A stretch of DNA of 7,103 nucleotides. Origin: Candidatus Dadabacteria bacterium. GTDB lineage: Bacteria; Desulfobacterota_D; UBA1144; Nemesobacterales; UBA2774. The stretch lies in contig DAOVUC010000088.1 in assembly GCA_030632765.1 (NCBI GenBank), forward strand, positions 1 through 7,103, read 5' to 3'. Shown here piece by piece: positions 1-7,103 of this stretch. The translations under genes and the position numbers were made by a program. Below the pieces are notes generated by a model. The model was not told where the DNA came from. It ran no database searches and saw only the letters and a program-made list of their open reading frames with translations. Within the stretch, counting starts at the first letter, position 1. Each line of letters starts with the position of its first letter.

Positions 1-585
1 AATCCCGTACATAAGGAGTCCGCCAATTCTATCTTCTCTTTCAAATACAGTTACTAAGTGACCGGCCTTATTGAGCTGAGCGGCGCAGGCAAGCCCGGCA
101 GGGCCCGATCCTACAACTGCTACCTCTTTCCCCGTTCTAACCTCTGGAGGCTCAGGAACAACCCATCCTTCTTCAAAACCTTTATCAATTATCGTACATT
201 CTATACTTTTGATAGTTACTGCTGGTTCGTTTATTCCCAATACGCACGAGCCCTCACAAGGGGCAGGACAGACTCTACCTGTGAACTCCGGGAAATTATT
301 CGTTTTATGTAAGCGGTCAAGCGCCTCTTTCCATAATCCTCTAAAAACCAGGTCGTTCCATTCAGGTATAAGGTTATTTATCGGACATCCTGAAGTTAAA
401 CCCTCTAATATTGTCCCGGACTGGCAAAAGGGGATTCCGCAATCCATACATCTTGCACCCTGCACTTTTAACTTGTCATCAGGAAGATGTTTGTGAAACT
501 CTTTCCAGTCTTTAATACGTTTAGATGGAGAACGGTCGGGTTCTAGTTCTCTACGATATTGCATAAATCCAGTGGGGTCACCCAT
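1..585 (-). CDS. gltD: Glutamate synthase small (beta) subunit, N-terminal part (truncated by window edge)
   Basis: This is the NADPH-oxidising partner of GltB. It takes electrons from NADPH through FAD and passes them by two [4Fe-4S] clusters to the large subunit in the cytoplasm. Only 195 residues are in the window; the family is usually about 470-500 residues, so the rest of the FAD domain and the NADPH domain lie outside. Visible residues: a first cysteine group C46, C49, C54 and C67 in an [11 protein letters not shown]...GCP context; a second group C106, C110, C114 ([11 protein letters not shown]), typical of the Fe-S domain; the FAD dinucleotide-binding motif GSGPAG at 159-164 with the acidic residue E182 at the end of the second strand; and the conserved GGLLMYGI at 188-195. 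The start is ATG at 585 ([12 protein letters not shown]), seven bases after a GGAGG. An ATG at 590 is out of frame and too close to that site. The gene follows gltB by 72 bp, so it is probably in the same operon. The reading frame is intact up to the edge. Confidence 0.96.
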   Translation of the reverse strand, partial: MGDPTGFMQYRRELEPDRSPSKRIKDWKEFHKHLPDDKLKVQGARCMDCGIPFCQSGTILEGLTSGCPINNLIPEWNDLVFRGLWKEALDRLHKTNNFPEFTGRVCPAPCEGSCVLGINEPAVTIKSIECTIIDKGFEEGWVVPEPPEVRTGKEVAVVGSGPAGLACAAQLNKAGHLVTVFEREDRIGGLLMYGI

Positions 586-657
586 TGCATTTCCTCCAAA
601 TCTCTATCACTACCAAGTTAGTATTCATTTTGCTGTTTTTTAATTGAAGATGGGAAA
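586..657 (-). other. gltB-gltD intercistronic gap
   Basis: These 72 bases separate the TAG stop of gltB from the gltD start. I see no GC-rich hairpin followed by a T-run and no convincing -35/-10 pair, so read-through from gltB into gltD is the simplest reading. The gltD ribosome binding site is the only element I can support here. Confidence 0.6.
593..597 (-). promoter_or_regulatory. Ribosome binding site of gltD
   Basis: GGAGG on the minus strand lies seven bases upstream of the ATG at 585. It decides between the two nearby ATG codons (585 and 590): the one at 590 would leave only two bases of spacing and opens a frame unlike GltD. Confidence 0.8.
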
Positions 658-3600
658 CTAATTACCGCTTACGCGGGCAAGGTCTCTCTTGTTTTCCTCA
701 AAAGCAGCCATAAGAGCTTCGTCTCCGCTTAAACCCTTTTCCTGAACTCTTTGGATGGCTTGTAGCATTCGTTTAAAGTCCTTTGGCATTACTCTAACGA
801 ACTTATCAACATTGCTGCTCCAATTGGCGAGCACCTTTTTCCCTTTATCGCTCCCAGTGTATTCGACATGGCGTTGTATCATCTTTTTAACTTCTTCTGA
901 ATCTTCTGCGTTTAGGGATTCCAGATCTACCATGTCTTGATTGCAACGAATAGAGAAATCACCATCTTCATTGAGAACATAGGCAATTCCGCCAGACATG
1001 CCAGCCGCAAAATTTCTTCCAGTGCTTCCAATCACCACTACACGACCACCGGTCATATATTCGCAAGCATGATCACCAACACCCTCAACTACAGTACGAA
1101 CACCACTATTTCTTACGCAGAACCTCTCACCAGCAAGGCCCCTTATATAAGACTCCCCGCCGGTAGCTCCGTAAAACGCAACGTTACCTACAATAATGTT
1201 CTCCTCTGGAATAAAGGTGGATGCTTTTGGCGGATAAACGATGATCTTTCCACCGGATAGACCCTTACCTATATAATCGTTGGAATCACCTTCTAGTATT
1301 AATGTCATGAATTTAGGGACAAAAGCTCCAAAGCTCTGCCCAGCCGATCCGTTAAAGTGAAGTCGCACAGTTTCTTCAGGCAGACCATCTAAACCGTATT
1401 TCTTAGTAAGCTCACTGCCCAAAATTGTTCCAACGGTCCGGTCTATATTCCTAATAGGTACTATTGCCTCAACCGGTTCTCCTTTATCTAGAGTCGGCCT
1501 ACATATATCGAGCAAGACCTTATTATCGAGCGCTTCATCAAGCCCGTGATCCTGCTCAATTTGACAGTATCTGCCGTAGCTACTTGGAACATTCGGCTGA
1601 TAAATCACATCTGAAAGATCAAGGTCTTTTGCTTTCCAGTGATCAACAACTTTTCTCATTTCTAGTTTGTCAGTTCTTCCTATCATCTCATTGATAGTTC
1701 TAAAACCAAGCTCAGCCATTATCTCTCTTATTTCTTGGGCGATAAAATGCATGAAATTAACTACATGACTAGGGTCACCCGTGAATTTTTTACGCAGCTC
1801 CGGGTTTTGTGTCGCAACCCCGACGGGACAAGTGTCGAGATGACAGACACGCATCATGATGCAGCCAATTACTATCAATGGGGCAGTTGAAAATCCATAC
1901 TCTTCGGCCCCTAAAAGCGCTGCGATAACTACATCGCGTCCAGTTTTCATTTGACCGTCAGTCTCAAGTACTACACGGCTACGTAAATTATTAATTAGTA
2001 GAGTCTGGTGGGTTTCTGCAAGCCCGAGCTCCCATGGAAGCCCTGCATGCTGGATGCTGCTTTGAGGTGACGCCCCGGTTCCTCCGTCGTGACCACTTAT
2101 TAGGATCACATCGGCGTGTCCCTTTGCCACTCCTGCAGCAATTGTGCCTACACCAACTTCGGACACTAATTTTACATTTATTCGAGCTTTTTGATTTGCA
2201 TTTTTAAGATCATGAATAAGTTCTGCCAGGTCTTCAATTGAATAGATATCATGATGAGGGGGAGGCGATATTAAACCCACTCCCGGGGTTGAAAGCCTGA
2301 CCTTTGCTATCCATGGATATACCTTTTTACCAGGGAGCTGACCACCTTCTCCGGGTTTTGCGCCCTGAGCTATTTTTATCTGTATCTCCTCAGCGTTAAC
2401 AAGATATTCACTCGTAACCCCAAAGCGTCCCGAGGCAACCTGTTTGATTGAACTTCTTCTTAAATCCCCGTTAGGATCAGGAATATTTCGCGCAGCGTCT
2501 TCCCCGCCTTCCCCGGTATTACTCTTTCCCCCAATCCTGTTCATAGCTATTGCAAGACTTTCATGTGCCTCTGAGCTTATAGCACCGTAGGACATTGCAC
2601 CCGTCTTGAAACGCTTGCAAATAGATTCAACCGATTCTACTTCGTCAATCGCTACGGGCTTTGAGTCTGATTTAAGCTCTAAGAGCCCCCTTAAAGTACA
2701 TAGCTGTTTGGATTCGTCAGTAACGAGCTCTGAGAATTTTTTAAATTGCTCAAAGCTGTTGGCTCGACAGGCGCGCTGCAGCATATGAACCGACTTGGGG
2801 TTAAACGCGTGGTGCTCGCCGCTAGGACGCCATTGATACAGGCCGCCCTCATCAAGAGTTTCGGGAACCACATCACGATCCGGGTACGCAGTATTGTGTC
2901 TTAGTTTAATTTCCTCAGTTATGACTTCTATCCCTGCCCCTTTAATCCTTGTCGGAGTCCAGGTGAAATACTTGTCGACAAAATCGTGATTGAGCCCTAT
3001 TGCTTCAAATATCTGGGCTCCATGATAGCTCTGAATAGCAGAGATACCGATTTTAGACATTGTTTTTACAACACCTTTAACAACACTTTTATTATAATTA
3101 ATTAGGGCCTTTTCCTTATCGATTCCTGTAAGCATCCCCTCATTAATCATGTCTTCTATGGTCTCATAAGCCAGATAAGGATTAATAGCACTTATTCCAT
3201 AACCAATAAGTACTGCAAAATGATGGACCTCTCTTGGATCCCCGGATTCAAGCACTAAACCGACTTTCATCCGGTTTCCGTTTCTTATTAAGTGATGGTG
3301 CAGGCCTGCTGATGCTAAAAGAGCCGGAATCGGAGCATTGTCTTTGTTAAATCCCCTATCTGAGAGTATTAAAATGTTTGCGCCTTGAGATATCGCTTTA
3401 TCAGCATTCTCAAATAGTTCATCCAAAGCCTGCTCTAACCCCCTGCTACCATCTGATATTTTAAACAAGATTGGAAGAGTGGCCGATTTAAAGTTTTCAT
3501 TATCAAGGTTTTTAATCTTCCCGAGATCTTCGTTTGTTAGTGCAGGTGAATCAAGCCAAATTTTCCTGCAGTTCTCAGGAGCCGGATTTAAAATATTTGG

Positions 3601-5262
3601 CTCTGGGCCAAGAGTCATCTCGGTTGCCGTAATAAGCTCTTCACGAATTGAATCTATTGCCGGGTTTGTCACCTGGGCAAATAGCTGCTTGAAATACTCA
3701 TATAAGAGTCTTGGCTTGCTTGAAAGAACGGCTATAGGAGTATCCTTACCCATAGAACCCACAGGTTCAACAGCGTTACTAGCCATAGGTCCTATAAGAA
3801 CCCTAAGATCTTCAAATGTATATCCGAAAGCCCTTTGTCTTAGTAGTACCTTCTCATGACTAGAAGCTTCTTCATCCGCTTTATCTTGGGTGGCTTCTAT
3901 ATCATTGAGCGGCAACAGATTATTATCAAGCCACTCTCTGTATGGTTTTTCTTTAGAAAGCTTATCTTTAAGTTCTTCGTCTTCTACGATGCGGCCTTCC
4001 TCGGTATCAATCAAAAACATTCTTCCCGGCTGCAACCTACCCTTATATAAGACCATCTCTGCAGGTACGTCCAGCACCCCTACCTCAGAGCCCATAATAA
4101 CCATATCGTCTTTTGTTACATAATAACGAGAAGGTCGTAGACCGTTTCTATCAAGCACAGCCCCTACTTTTGTTCCGTCTGTAAAAGCAATTGAGGCAGG
4201 TCCATCCCAGGGTTCCATTAGACAGCTATGGTATTCATAGAAAGCCTTTTTCTCGTTGCTCATAGTTTCATGTTTGGACCATGGCTCTGGGATCATCATC
4301 ATAACAGCATGTTCTATCGGACGCCCGGCTAAGGTAAGGAATTCAACACAGTTATCAAAGTTGCCGGAATCACTACCATCAGGTGAGATAATCGGGAAGG
4401 CCTTTTCCAGATCATCTCCGAAAAGCTCCGATGACAACACAGCCTGACGCGCATGCATCCAGTTAATATTGCCTCTCATGGTATTTATCTCACCGTTATG
4501 AACAATATAGCGGTAAGGATGAGAACGATCCCAGCTTGGAAATGTATTAGTACTAAAACGAGAGTGAACTAGCGCTATTGCCGATTCCATATCTGGATCA
4601 TTTAAATCGGGATAGTATTTATCGAGCTGCCAGGTCGTGAGCATTCCTTTGTACACAGTAGTCTTGCTTGAAAGACTTGCTACATATAGAAATTCTCCAC
4701 CTTTCATACCTGAAAGCTTTATATCATTTAGAGCCCTTTTCCCGATGATATAGAGCTTACGTTCAAAATCCATCTGTTCGGTTATGTCGGCACTGCGTTT
4801 AATAAAAACTTGTTTAATATAAGGTTCACATGCTTTCGCAGTATTACCCAATGAGTCATTATCAGTAGGAACATCCCGCCAACCTAGAACCTCTTGTCCT
4901 TCTTCTTTTATTATATTTTCAAAGGCCTGCACGCATACTCTTCTCTCTGAGGCGTCTGGAGGAAAAAAGACGAAACCAACACCATAGTCTTCGTACCCTG
5001 GCAAGGATATATCAATTTCTTCACATACCTTTTTAAAGAACTTATGCGGTTTCTGTATTAATATTCCAGCACCGTCACCGGTATTGGCTTCGCATCCGCA
5101 AGCGCCACGATGCTCAAGATTTAAAAGCACCTGTATTGCGCTTCGGACAATTTTATTCGATCGTTCGCCTTTTATGTTGACCACAAACCCAATACCACAA
5201 GAGTCGTGTTCTAACTGAGGGTCATAAAGACCCTGCTTAGGCGGATATCCAACAGGCTTCAT
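658..5262 (-). CDS. gltB: Glutamate synthase large (alpha) subunit, complete
   Basis: GltB catalyses the transfer of the glutamine amide nitrogen to 2-oxoglutarate, giving two glutamates, with electrons delivered by GltD; it is cytoplasmic. The 1,534-residue product has the family's usual length and full domain order. The class II (Ntn-type) amidotransferase domain begins at Cys22 (HDSCGIGF), the expected nucleophile, exposed after removal of a 21-residue propeptide; HNGEIN at 255-260 is another conserved glutaminase motif. The central domain holds [11 protein letters not shown] (504-514) and QVTNPAID (530-537). The FMN-binding synthase domain holds GAMSYGAIS (888-896), SNTGEGGE (914-921), GHDGGTG (1057-1063) and the [3Fe-4S] cysteines C1134, C1140 and C1145 with the classic C-x5-C-x4-C spacing. 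The C-terminal glycine-rich GXGXG beta-helix domain starts near [10 protein letters not shown] (1303) and runs to about 1480. The start is ATG at 5262, supported by AGGAAGG seven bases upstream; the stop is TAG. No frameshift or missing key residue was found. It leads a probable gltB-gltD operon. The GltD neighbour favours the bacterial NADPH enzyme over the ferredoxin-dependent form. Confidence 0.98.
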   Translation of the reverse strand: MKPVGYPPKQGLYDPQLEHDSCGIGFVVNIKGERSNKIVRSAIQVLLNLEHRGACGCEANTGDGAGILIQKPHKFFKKVCEEIDISLPGYEDYGVGFVFFPPDASERRVCVQAFENIIKEEGQEVLGWRDVPTDNDSLGNTAKACEPYIKQVFIKRSADITEQMDFERKLYIIGKRALNDIKLSGMKGGEFLYVASLSSKTTVYKGMLTTWQLDKYYPDLNDPDMESAIALVHSRFSTNTFPSWDRSHPYRYIVHNGEINTMRGNINWMHARQAVLSSELFGDDLEKAFPIISPDGSDSGNFDNCVEFLTLAGRPIEHAVMMMIPEPWSKHETMSNEKKAFYEYHSCLMEPWDGPASIAFTDGTKVGAVLDRNGLRPSRYYVTKDDMVIMGSEVGVLDVPAEMVLYKGRLQPGRMFLIDTEEGRIVEDEELKDKLSKEKPYREWLDNNLLPLNDIEATQDKADEEASSHEKVLLRQRAFGYTFEDLRVLIGPMASNAVEPVGSMGKDTPIAVLSSKPRLLYEYFKQLFAQVTNPAIDSIREELITATEMTLGPEPNILNPAPENCRKIWLDSPALTNEDLGKIKNLDNENFKSATLPILFKISDGSRGLEQALDELFENADKAISQGANILILSDRGFNKDNAPIPALLASAGLHHHLIRNGNRMKVGLVLESGDPREVHHFAVLIGYGISAINPYLAYETIEDMINEGMLTGIDKEKALINYNKSVVKGVVKTMSKIGISAIQSYHGAQIFEAIGLNHDFVDKYFTWTPTRIKGAGIEVITEEIKLRHNTAYPDRDVVPETLDEGGLYQWRPSGEHHAFNPKSVHMLQRACRANSFEQFKKFSELVTDESKQLCTLRGLLELKSDSKPVAIDEVESVESICKRFKTGAMSYGAISSEAHESLAIAMNRIGGKSNTGEGGEDAARNIPDPNGDLRRSSIKQVASGRFGVTSEYLVNAEEIQIKIAQGAKPGEGGQLPGKKVYPWIAKVRLSTPGVGLISPPPHHDIYSIEDLAELIHDLKNANQKARINVKLVSEVGVGTIAAGVAKGHADVILISGHDGGTGASPQSSIQHAGLPWELGLAETHQTLLINNLRSRVVLETDGQMKTGRDVVIAALLGAEEYGFSTAPLIVIGCIMMRVCHLDTCPVGVATQNPELRKKFTGDPSHVVNFMHFIAQEIREIMAELGFRTINEMIGRTDKLEMRKVVDHWKAKDLDLSDVIYQPNVPSSYGRYCQIEQDHGLDEALDNKVLLDICRPTLDKGEPVEAIVPIRNIDRTVGTILGSELTKKYGLDGLPEETVRLHFNGSAGQSFGAFVPKFMTLILEGDSNDYIGKGLSGGKIIVYPPKASTFIPEENIIVGNVAFYGATGGESYIRGLAGERFCVRNSGVRTVVEGVGDHACEYMTGGRVVVIGSTGRNFAAGMSGGIAYVLNEDGDFSIRCNQDMVDLESLNAEDSEEVKKMIQRHVEYTGSDKGKKVLANWSSNVDKFVRVMPKDFKRMLQAIQRVQEKGLSGDEALMAAFEENKRDLARVSGN

Positions 5263-5269
5263 AAAAACA

Positions 5270-5276
5270 CCTTCCT
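5270..5276 (-). promoter_or_regulatory. Ribosome binding site of gltB
   Basis: AGGAAGG (extending to AGGAAGGTG, 5268-5276) on the minus strand lies seven bases upstream of the ATG at 5262. It is a strong Shine-Dalgarno match and supports the short 21-residue propeptide start. Confidence 0.8.
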
Positions 5277-5292
5277 AAGAATAATTAAACTG

Positions 5293-5313
5293 AAGTAATT
5301 TTATTGATTACTT
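5293..5313 (-). other. AT-rich hairpin in the gltB 5' leader
   Basis: AAGTAAT and ATTACTT form a perfect 7-bp inverted repeat around a 7-base loop (CAATAAA). It lies between the candidate promoter and the gltB ribosome binding site, 16 bases upstream of the latter. Each arm has only one G or C, so the RNA hairpin would be weak. It is not followed by a T-run, so it is not an intrinsic terminator. It could equally be a DNA operator or have no role. Confidence 0.35.
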
Positions 5314-5354
5314 AGAGGATTGACCTTAGAACTACGGCCGACTAACCCACAATA

Positions 5355-5383
5355 AATTTAAGTTGTAAAAGGCTACAAGTCAA
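5355..5383 (-). promoter_or_regulatory. Candidate sigma70-type promoter for gltBD
   Basis: On the minus strand TTGACT (5378-5383; 5 of 6 to TTGACA) is separated by exactly 17 bases from TAAATT (5355-5360; 4 of 6 to TATAAT). Transcription would start near 5348, leaving a leader of roughly 85 bases before gltB. It is the best -35/-10 pair I could find between nadE and gltB, and it fits independent transcription of gltBD. I found no sigma54 -24/-12 element with the right spacing. The call rests on pattern only. Confidence 0.5.
5361..5380 (-). promoter_or_regulatory. Imperfect palindrome in the promoter spacer (possible operator)
   Basis: The minus strand reads ACTTGTA, six bases, TACAACT. The inner TTGTA/TACAA arms match perfectly and the outer bases match at one of two positions. 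The repeat exactly fills the spacer between the candidate -35 and -10 boxes, where a bound dimeric regulator would block RNA polymerase. I do not recognise the regulator; the operator role is inference. Confidence 0.3.
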
Positions 5384-5426
5384 CACAAGAAACTATCATG
5401 TCAACCCCAAAAGGCCAGTTTAACAT

Positions 5427-5448
5427 AAAAATGTGATCTTTGCACATT
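5427..5448 (-). terminator. Weak terminator-like hairpin after nadE
   Basis: Twelve bases past the nadE stop codon the minus strand reads AATGTG, a 7-base loop, CACATT, running into five consecutive Ts. The stem has 6 bp with only two G-C pairs, so it is weak for an intrinsic terminator. Its place right after nadE, the T-run on the correct strand, and a separate candidate promoter further on are what support the call. Confidence 0.4.
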
Positions 5449-5460
5449 GGATGCGGGTGT

Positions 5461-7103
5461 TTAGGCTTTATAGAGGTTGGTAATAGGGAAACGACGGTCT
5501 TTGCCAAATGCCCTGGCAGTAATCTTAATACCTGGGGGAGTCTGTCTTCTTTTATATTCATTTTGATCCACTAATTTTATTATCTTCTTTACAATAGAGC
5601 GTTTAAATCCCAGGGAGACTATCTCCTCTGCACTGAGATCATCTTCCACATAAGCCTTGAGAATTGGATCCAGAACATCATAGGGAGGAAGTGAATCGGT
5701 ATCTAACTGGTCTGCCCTGAGTTCTGCAGAGGGAGGCTTTGTTAAAATTGAGCTAGGGATTACTTCGCTCCCTTCGGACACGTTATAAAAATTAGAGATC
5801 GTATAAACGACAGTTTTGGGGACGTCCTTTATTACAGCAAAGCCGCCGGCCATATCGCCGTAAAGCGTACAGTATCCCACACTCATTTCACTCTTATTGC
5901 CCGTTGTGAGAACGAGCCATCCGAATTTGTTAGATAGAGACATGAGTATATTGCCCCTGATACGAGCCTGGAGATTTTCTTCGGTTATGTCTTGTTTTTT
6001 CCCCTTGAAGACACTAGAGAACATCTCATGATACGAGTTAAAGGCTTTTTCTATTGGGATATTAATAAGCTCAATACCCAGATTTTGAGCCAATTTTTCT
6101 GAATCACTAACGCTGCCCTTTGAGCTATACCTTGAGGGCATTGCAACTCCAATAACATTATCATTACCCAAAGCCTCAACAGCAACCGCAGCAACCAAAG
6201 CAGAATCAATTCCACCGCTTAAACCAATGGCGACCTTTTTAAACCCGTTTTTAGTCACATAATCCTTTGTACCGAGAACCAGGGCTCTAAGTATCTCTTC
6301 TTCTTTTTTATTGAATTCCTCTATTCGTGACTTAACTGGAGGCTTTGTCTTATGTTTACTTTTGTGACCTTCTACCTCGATTACTTCAGCTTTCTCTAAA
6401 TGTGCCTCAAGCGCATGACGTTCTTTGCGCCGTCTAGGATCATGAATTCGGGATCGAAAAACCCTGTTTACATTAATATCCGCAATTAAAAGATCTTCCT
6501 CAAATGATTTTGCTCTGGCTAATATATCCCCCGATTCTCCGATAACTACGCTGTGCCCATCAAATACAAGCTCATCCTGACCACCAACCATATTACAAAA
6601 AACCACGTTTACAGAGTTATCTCTGGCACGGGTCATAAGCATACGTTCTCTAGAGGCCACTTTAGAAACATAATAAGGGGAGGAGGAAATATTAATAATG
6701 ATTTGGGCGTCTCCCAAAAGGGCCTGCCGTCTGGTCGGATCACCCGGATACCATATATCCTCACAGATATTGACTCCAAAAATCACATCATCAAGTTTAT
6801 ATACAGGCGCGCGGACTCCTGATTGAAAATATCTGTTCTCATCAAAAACCCCGTAGTTCGGCAAATAACGTTTATGATAGACGTCTATTAATTTTTTGTC
6901 ATGAATAATTGCGGCAGCATTATAAATGTCCTCTTTTCTGTCGGGATATCCAAGAATAACAGTAATATTCTCTGAGGCTTTTCTCACTTGCTTTGGGTGC
7001 GTTAAATATATACTTAATTTACCTGCTTGTCCTGAAAATCTTTCCCGGTGAAATGATTCTTGCTTCAGCAACTTCACTTTTTGTTGCAATGAACCCCCAG
7101 TTC
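5461..7103 (-). CDS. nadE: Glutamine-dependent NAD+ synthetase, 5' end beyond the window
   Basis: NadE makes NAD+ from deamido-NAD+ (nicotinate adenine dinucleotide), ATP and glutamine. The N-terminal nitrilase-type glutaminase releases ammonia, which is channelled to the C-terminal synthetase. The frame is open to the window edge; numbering here runs from a TTG at 7089, probably not the true start, which gives 542 residues to the TAA stop. Visible glutaminase residues are Lys73 in YHKRYLPNYGVFDE and the nucleophile Cys109 in NICEDIW; the catalytic glutamate (PEL...TGY in the family) is not visible in frame and should lie at or just past the edge. A lysine-rich linker (about 241-263) leads to the synthetase domain with the ATP-pyrophosphatase P-loop SGGIDS at 291-296, then TTGNKSEMSVGYCTLYGDMAGGF, PPSAELRADQ and the C-terminal RAFGKDRRFPITN. 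Residues from about 42 (ITVILGYPD) on match the family well; the preceding 40 or so do not look typical and may hold an insertion or a sequence error. gltB lies 198 bp downstream. Confidence 0.93.
   Translation of the reverse strand, partial: TGGSLQQKVKLLKQESFHRERFSGQAGKLSIYLTHPKQVRKASENITVILGYPDRKEDIYNAAAIIHDKKLIDVYHKRYLPNYGVFDENRYFQSGVRAPVYKLDDVIFGVNICEDIWYPGDPTRRQALLGDAQIIINISSSPYYVSKVASRERMLMTRARDNSVNVVFCNMVGGQDELVFDGHSVVIGESGDILARAKSFEEDLLIADINVNRVFRSRIHDPRRRKERHALEAHLEKAEVIEVEGHKSKHKTKPPVKSRIEEFNKKEEEILRALVLGTKDYVTKNGFKKVAIGLSGGIDSALVAAVAVEALGNDNVIGVAMPSRYSSKGSVSDSEKLAQNLGIELINIPIEKAFNSYHEMFSSVFKGKKQDITEENLQARIRGNILMSLSNKFGWLVLTTGNKSEMSVGYCTLYGDMAGGFAVIKDVPKTVVYTISNFYNVSEGSEVIPSSILTKPPSAELRADQLDTDSLPPYDVLDPILKAYVEDDLSAEEIVSLGFKRSIVKKIIKLVDQNEYKRRQTPPGIKITARAFGKDRRFPITNLYKA

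Noticed and set aside
58..496. Plus-strand ORFs of 84 and 95 codons at the left end.
   Set aside because: They are antisense to the conserved Fe-S and FAD segments of gltD, whose minus-strand frame is uninterrupted through this stretch.
578..628. A 16-codon minus-strand ORF (ATG at 628) whose TGA stop overlaps the gltD start, resembling a translational-coupling leader peptide.
   Set aside because: It has no Shine-Dalgarno site upstream of its ATG, and gltD has its own well-placed GGAGG. ORFs this short are expected by chance.
3479..3859. A 126-codon plus-strand ORF inside gltB, with several shorter ones elsewhere on the plus strand.
   Set aside because: They lie antisense to a clearly conserved coding gene, show no recognisable domain, and are explained by the codon pattern of gltB on the opposite strand.
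5402..5418. A possible sigma54 promoter (TGGC followed by GGTTG) upstream of gltB, attractive because nitrogen genes often use sigma54.
   Set aside because: The spacing between the GG and the downstream element is wrong for -24/-12, and the required GC doublet is absent.
5430..5448. The AATGTG...CACATT repeat looks like a CRP/cAMP receptor box.
   Set aside because: The TGTGN/TCACA half-sites are one base too close (5 instead of 6 intervening bases), and the T-run after the repeat fits a terminator hairpin after nadE better.
5373..5561. A 62-codon minus-strand ORF spanning the end of nadE and the intergenic region.
   Set aside because: It overlaps the conserved C-terminal nadE codons in another frame, and has no recognisable product.

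Overview
The window is an ordinary, gene-dense piece of bacterial chromosome with every gene on the minus strand. Reading in the direction of transcription (high to low coordinates) it holds the 3' part of a glutamine-dependent NAD+ synthetase gene (nadE), a 198-bp intergenic region, a complete glutamate synthase large-subunit gene (gltB), a 72-bp gap, and the first 195 codons of the glutamate synthase small-subunit gene (gltD), which is cut by the window edge at position 1. The base composition is moderately AT-rich. The protein styles (two-domain NadE, NADPH-type GltB of about 1,530 residues followed by GltD) suggest a Gram-negative-type bacterium. A deltaproteobacterial or neighbouring uncultured lineage is my guess, but the sequence does not settle it.

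Layout: 1-585 gltD (partial); 586-657 intercistronic gap with the gltD ribosome binding site; 658-5262 gltB; 5263-5460 regulatory region with a candidate sigma70-type promoter (-35 at 5378-5383, -10 at 5355-5360), an imperfect palindrome filling its spacer, a 5'-leader hairpin, a strong Shine-Dalgarno site for gltB, and a weak terminator-like hairpin just after nadE; 5461-7103 nadE, open at the window edge.

Functionally, GltB and GltD form the alpha-beta unit of glutamate synthase (GOGAT), which turns glutamine plus 2-oxoglutarate into two glutamates. Together with glutamine synthetase it is the main route of ammonium assimilation at low ammonium. NadE uses glutamine as the nitrogen donor for the last step of NAD+ synthesis. 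All three proteins therefore belong to glutamine-nitrogen use, but nadE and gltBD look like separate transcription units.

I looked on both strands for mobile elements, CRISPR, RNA genes, hidden ORFs and unusual repeats and found none that I can support. I do not see an undescribed system here. The points most worth checking are the unusual N-terminal stretch of NadE near the window edge and the compact promoter/operator arrangement in front of gltB.
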